Below are positions 5,284 through 6,410 of a stretch of DNA of 6,410 nucleotides, one piece after another; position 1 is the first letter of the stretch; each line of letters opens with the position of its first letter. Made by a program: the position numbers and the translations under genes. This DNA comes from Acidimicrobiia bacterium (GTDB lineage Bacteria; Actinomycetota; Acidimicrobiia; Spongiisociales; ZC4RG35), in assembly GCA_029865445.1 (NCBI GenBank), contig JAOUGY010000218.1, positions 1 through 6,410 on the forward strand, given 5' to 3'. Under the pieces are notes generated by a model, which ran no database searches, had not been told where the DNA came from, and was given only the letters and a program-made list of their open reading frames with translations.

Positions 5284-6410
5284 TCGACGCGCAGGAACCC
5301 GGTGAGATGATCGAGCTCGTTTCTCGCCTACGCGACGCACTGGATGCAGCGGGTGTTGTCTACTGCCATTGGAAGAGCAACGAAGCTCTGCGCCAGGCGG
5401 CGTCGGGAGATCAGGATCTCGACCTTCTCATAGCGCGTGAGGATGCAACCCGGTTTGCGTCGATTGTTCAGGGGCTTGGTTTCGTGCTTGCGCGGCCCAG
5501 TCGCGACCGTCAGCTTCCTGGGATCCTCGACTACTACGGCGTTGACCAACAGACGATGAAGATCGTGCACGTGCATGCCCATTACCAGCTCGTAGTCGGC
5601 GATGACATGACCAAGAACTTCCGACTCCCGGTGGAGCAGCCCTACCTCCGATCGAGGACAAACGAAACCCAGCTTCCGATTCCATCGGCCGATTGGGAGT
5701 ATCTCGTGTTCGTGATCCGGATGGTCGTCAAACACTCCCCGCTGGACGCTCAGATCGCTCGCAAAGGGAAGCTGTCTCTGTCCGAGAGGCGTGAGCTGGT
5801 CGATTTGACGGCGCGCTCCGAACCCGAGCAGGTAGACGATCTCCGCCGTTCTCATCTTCCGATCGTCGGTGACGATCTCTTTCAACAGTGCCTGGACGCC
5901 ATCCATGGGCGGTTGAATCGGATCCAACGCGCCTTGGTCGCCCGACGGTTGCTGCGTGCTCTAGACGGACTCGGTCGCCACAGACCCGGTGTGGACGCCT
6001 CGTTGAGAGTGTGGCGGAGGTTGTTGAGGCGATATCGCGCTCGGTCGGACAGGCAGCCAATTGGCAAGCGCCCCGACGTTGGGGGTGCGGTCGTGGCCAT
6101 TGTCGGTGGAGACGGCTCGGGGAAGTCGACAGCGGTTTCTACTCTCGTAGACCATTTCGCCAAGGACATGTCGGTACGGCGGATCCACATGGGCAAACCT
6201 CCGTGGTCTCGCTTGAGCAGACTGGTGCGTAGGCCGATTCAGAAAGCTCGGCGGCGAGGTTTCTTCGAGGCCACCCGGCTGACACCTTGGGATTCCATCG
6301 AGAACTTCCCCGGACTCTCCTTTTGCGTATGGCACGCATCGATAGCGCGGGATCGGTTCCTGCAATACCGTCGCGCCCGGCGAGACGCTGGTCGAGGGGT
6401 CCTGGTGGTA
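5280..6410 (+). CDS. NTase-like plus thymidylate-kinase-like P-loop protein (3' truncated)
   Basis: The frame is open for 377 codons and runs off the right edge. Its GTG overlaps the glycosyltransferase stop (GTGA), indicating translational coupling. The N-terminal part (about 10-130) has VVYCHWKSNEAL (26-37) and SGDQDLDLLI (42-51). This pattern resembles nucleotidyltransferase-fold proteins, where a DxD pair (Asp46, Asp48) binds metal. The later strand reads KIVHVHAH (94-101), where a third acidic residue might be expected. A basic helical linker (about 210-265, many RR pairs) leads to a P-loop domain with Walker A GGDGSGKST (276-284), like thymidylate kinases. The last visible residues, ARRDAGRGVLVV, are what normally precedes a catalytic DR motif, which would fall just outside the window. 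I recognise the architecture from polysaccharide clusters but know no established function. Phosphorylation or nucleotidyl transfer on a sugar or lipid is only a guess. No signal peptide is seen. Confidence 0.85.
   Translation, partial: MIDAQEPGEMIELVSRLRDALDAAGVVYCHWKSNEALRQAASGDQDLDLLIAREDATRFASIVQGLGFVLARPSRDRQLPGILDYYGVDQQTMKIVHVHAHYQLVVGDDMTKNFRLPVEQPYLRSRTNETQLPIPSADWEYLVFVIRMVVKHSPLDAQIARKGKLSLSERRELVDLTARSEPEQVDDLRRSHLPIVGDDLFQQCLDAIHGRLNRIQRALVARRLLRALDGLGRHRPGVDASLRVWRRLLRRYRARSDRQPIGKRPDVGGAVVAIVGGDGSGKSTAVSTLVDHFAKDMSVRRIHMGKPPWSRLSRLVRRPIQKARRRGFFEATRLTPWDSIENFPGLSFCVWHASIARDRFLQYRRARRDAGRGVLVV

Noticed and set aside
5328..5927. Minus-strand open frame of 199 codons opposite the kinase-like gene
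   Set aside because: The plus-strand frame is open from 5280 to the edge, has a Walker A motif, a ribosome site and stop/start coupling. The minus-strand frame shows nothing recognisable.
6105..6131. Walker A motif read as a housekeeping thymidylate kinase (tmk)
   Set aside because: The P-loop follows about 265 residues of additional N-terminal sequence, and the gene is coupled to a glycosyltransferase, unlike the compact tmk product of about 210 residues.

Overview
The window is GC-rich, densely coded DNA from the cell-surface polysaccharide region of a high-GC actinobacterium. The best clue to its identity is the SLH-type repeat of the second gene, which carries a cysteine pair (GCNPP...RFC, then TRGQMAAFL). 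I associate this repeat style with Acidimicrobiia (Ilumatobacter-like organisms), but the assignment rests on motif memory, not on a search. GTG starts, a GTGA stop/start overlap and a possible leaderless start fit the same picture.

Layout, left to right. (1) Positions 2-742, plus strand: the 3' part of a phosphoenolpyruvate mutase gene (pepM-like) that enters from the left edge, with all recognisable catalytic residues intact. (2) 743-900: a non-coding gap with a possible leaderless promoter. (3) 901-2808, plus strand: a secreted protein with three SLH-type repeats followed by a right-handed parallel beta-helix. (4) 2800-3741, minus strand: an NAD-dependent nucleotide-sugar epimerase that converges on gene 3 and overlaps it by 9 bases. 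(5) 3742-4023: a divergent intergenic region with short repeats. (6) 4024-5283, plus strand: a GT4-family glycosyltransferase of the WcaL/exopolysaccharide type. (7) 5280 to the right edge, plus strand: a gene translationally coupled to gene 6. It encodes an N-terminal nucleotidyltransferase-like domain plus a C-terminal thymidylate-kinase-like P-loop domain, and is cut by the window edge just before the expected catalytic DR motif.

How they may work together: the epimerase would supply a nucleotide sugar, the glycosyltransferase would add a sugar to a lipid-linked glycan, and the beta-helix protein would sit on the envelope and bind or process a polysaccharide. PEP mutase makes the C-P bond of phosphonates, so a phosphonate-decorated surface glycan is a reasonable hypothesis. 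The rest of the phosphonate pathway is not in view. The two-domain kinase-like protein is the least understood gene here and the best candidate for new biology. I saw no RNA genes, CRISPR array, insertion sequence or prophage genes.
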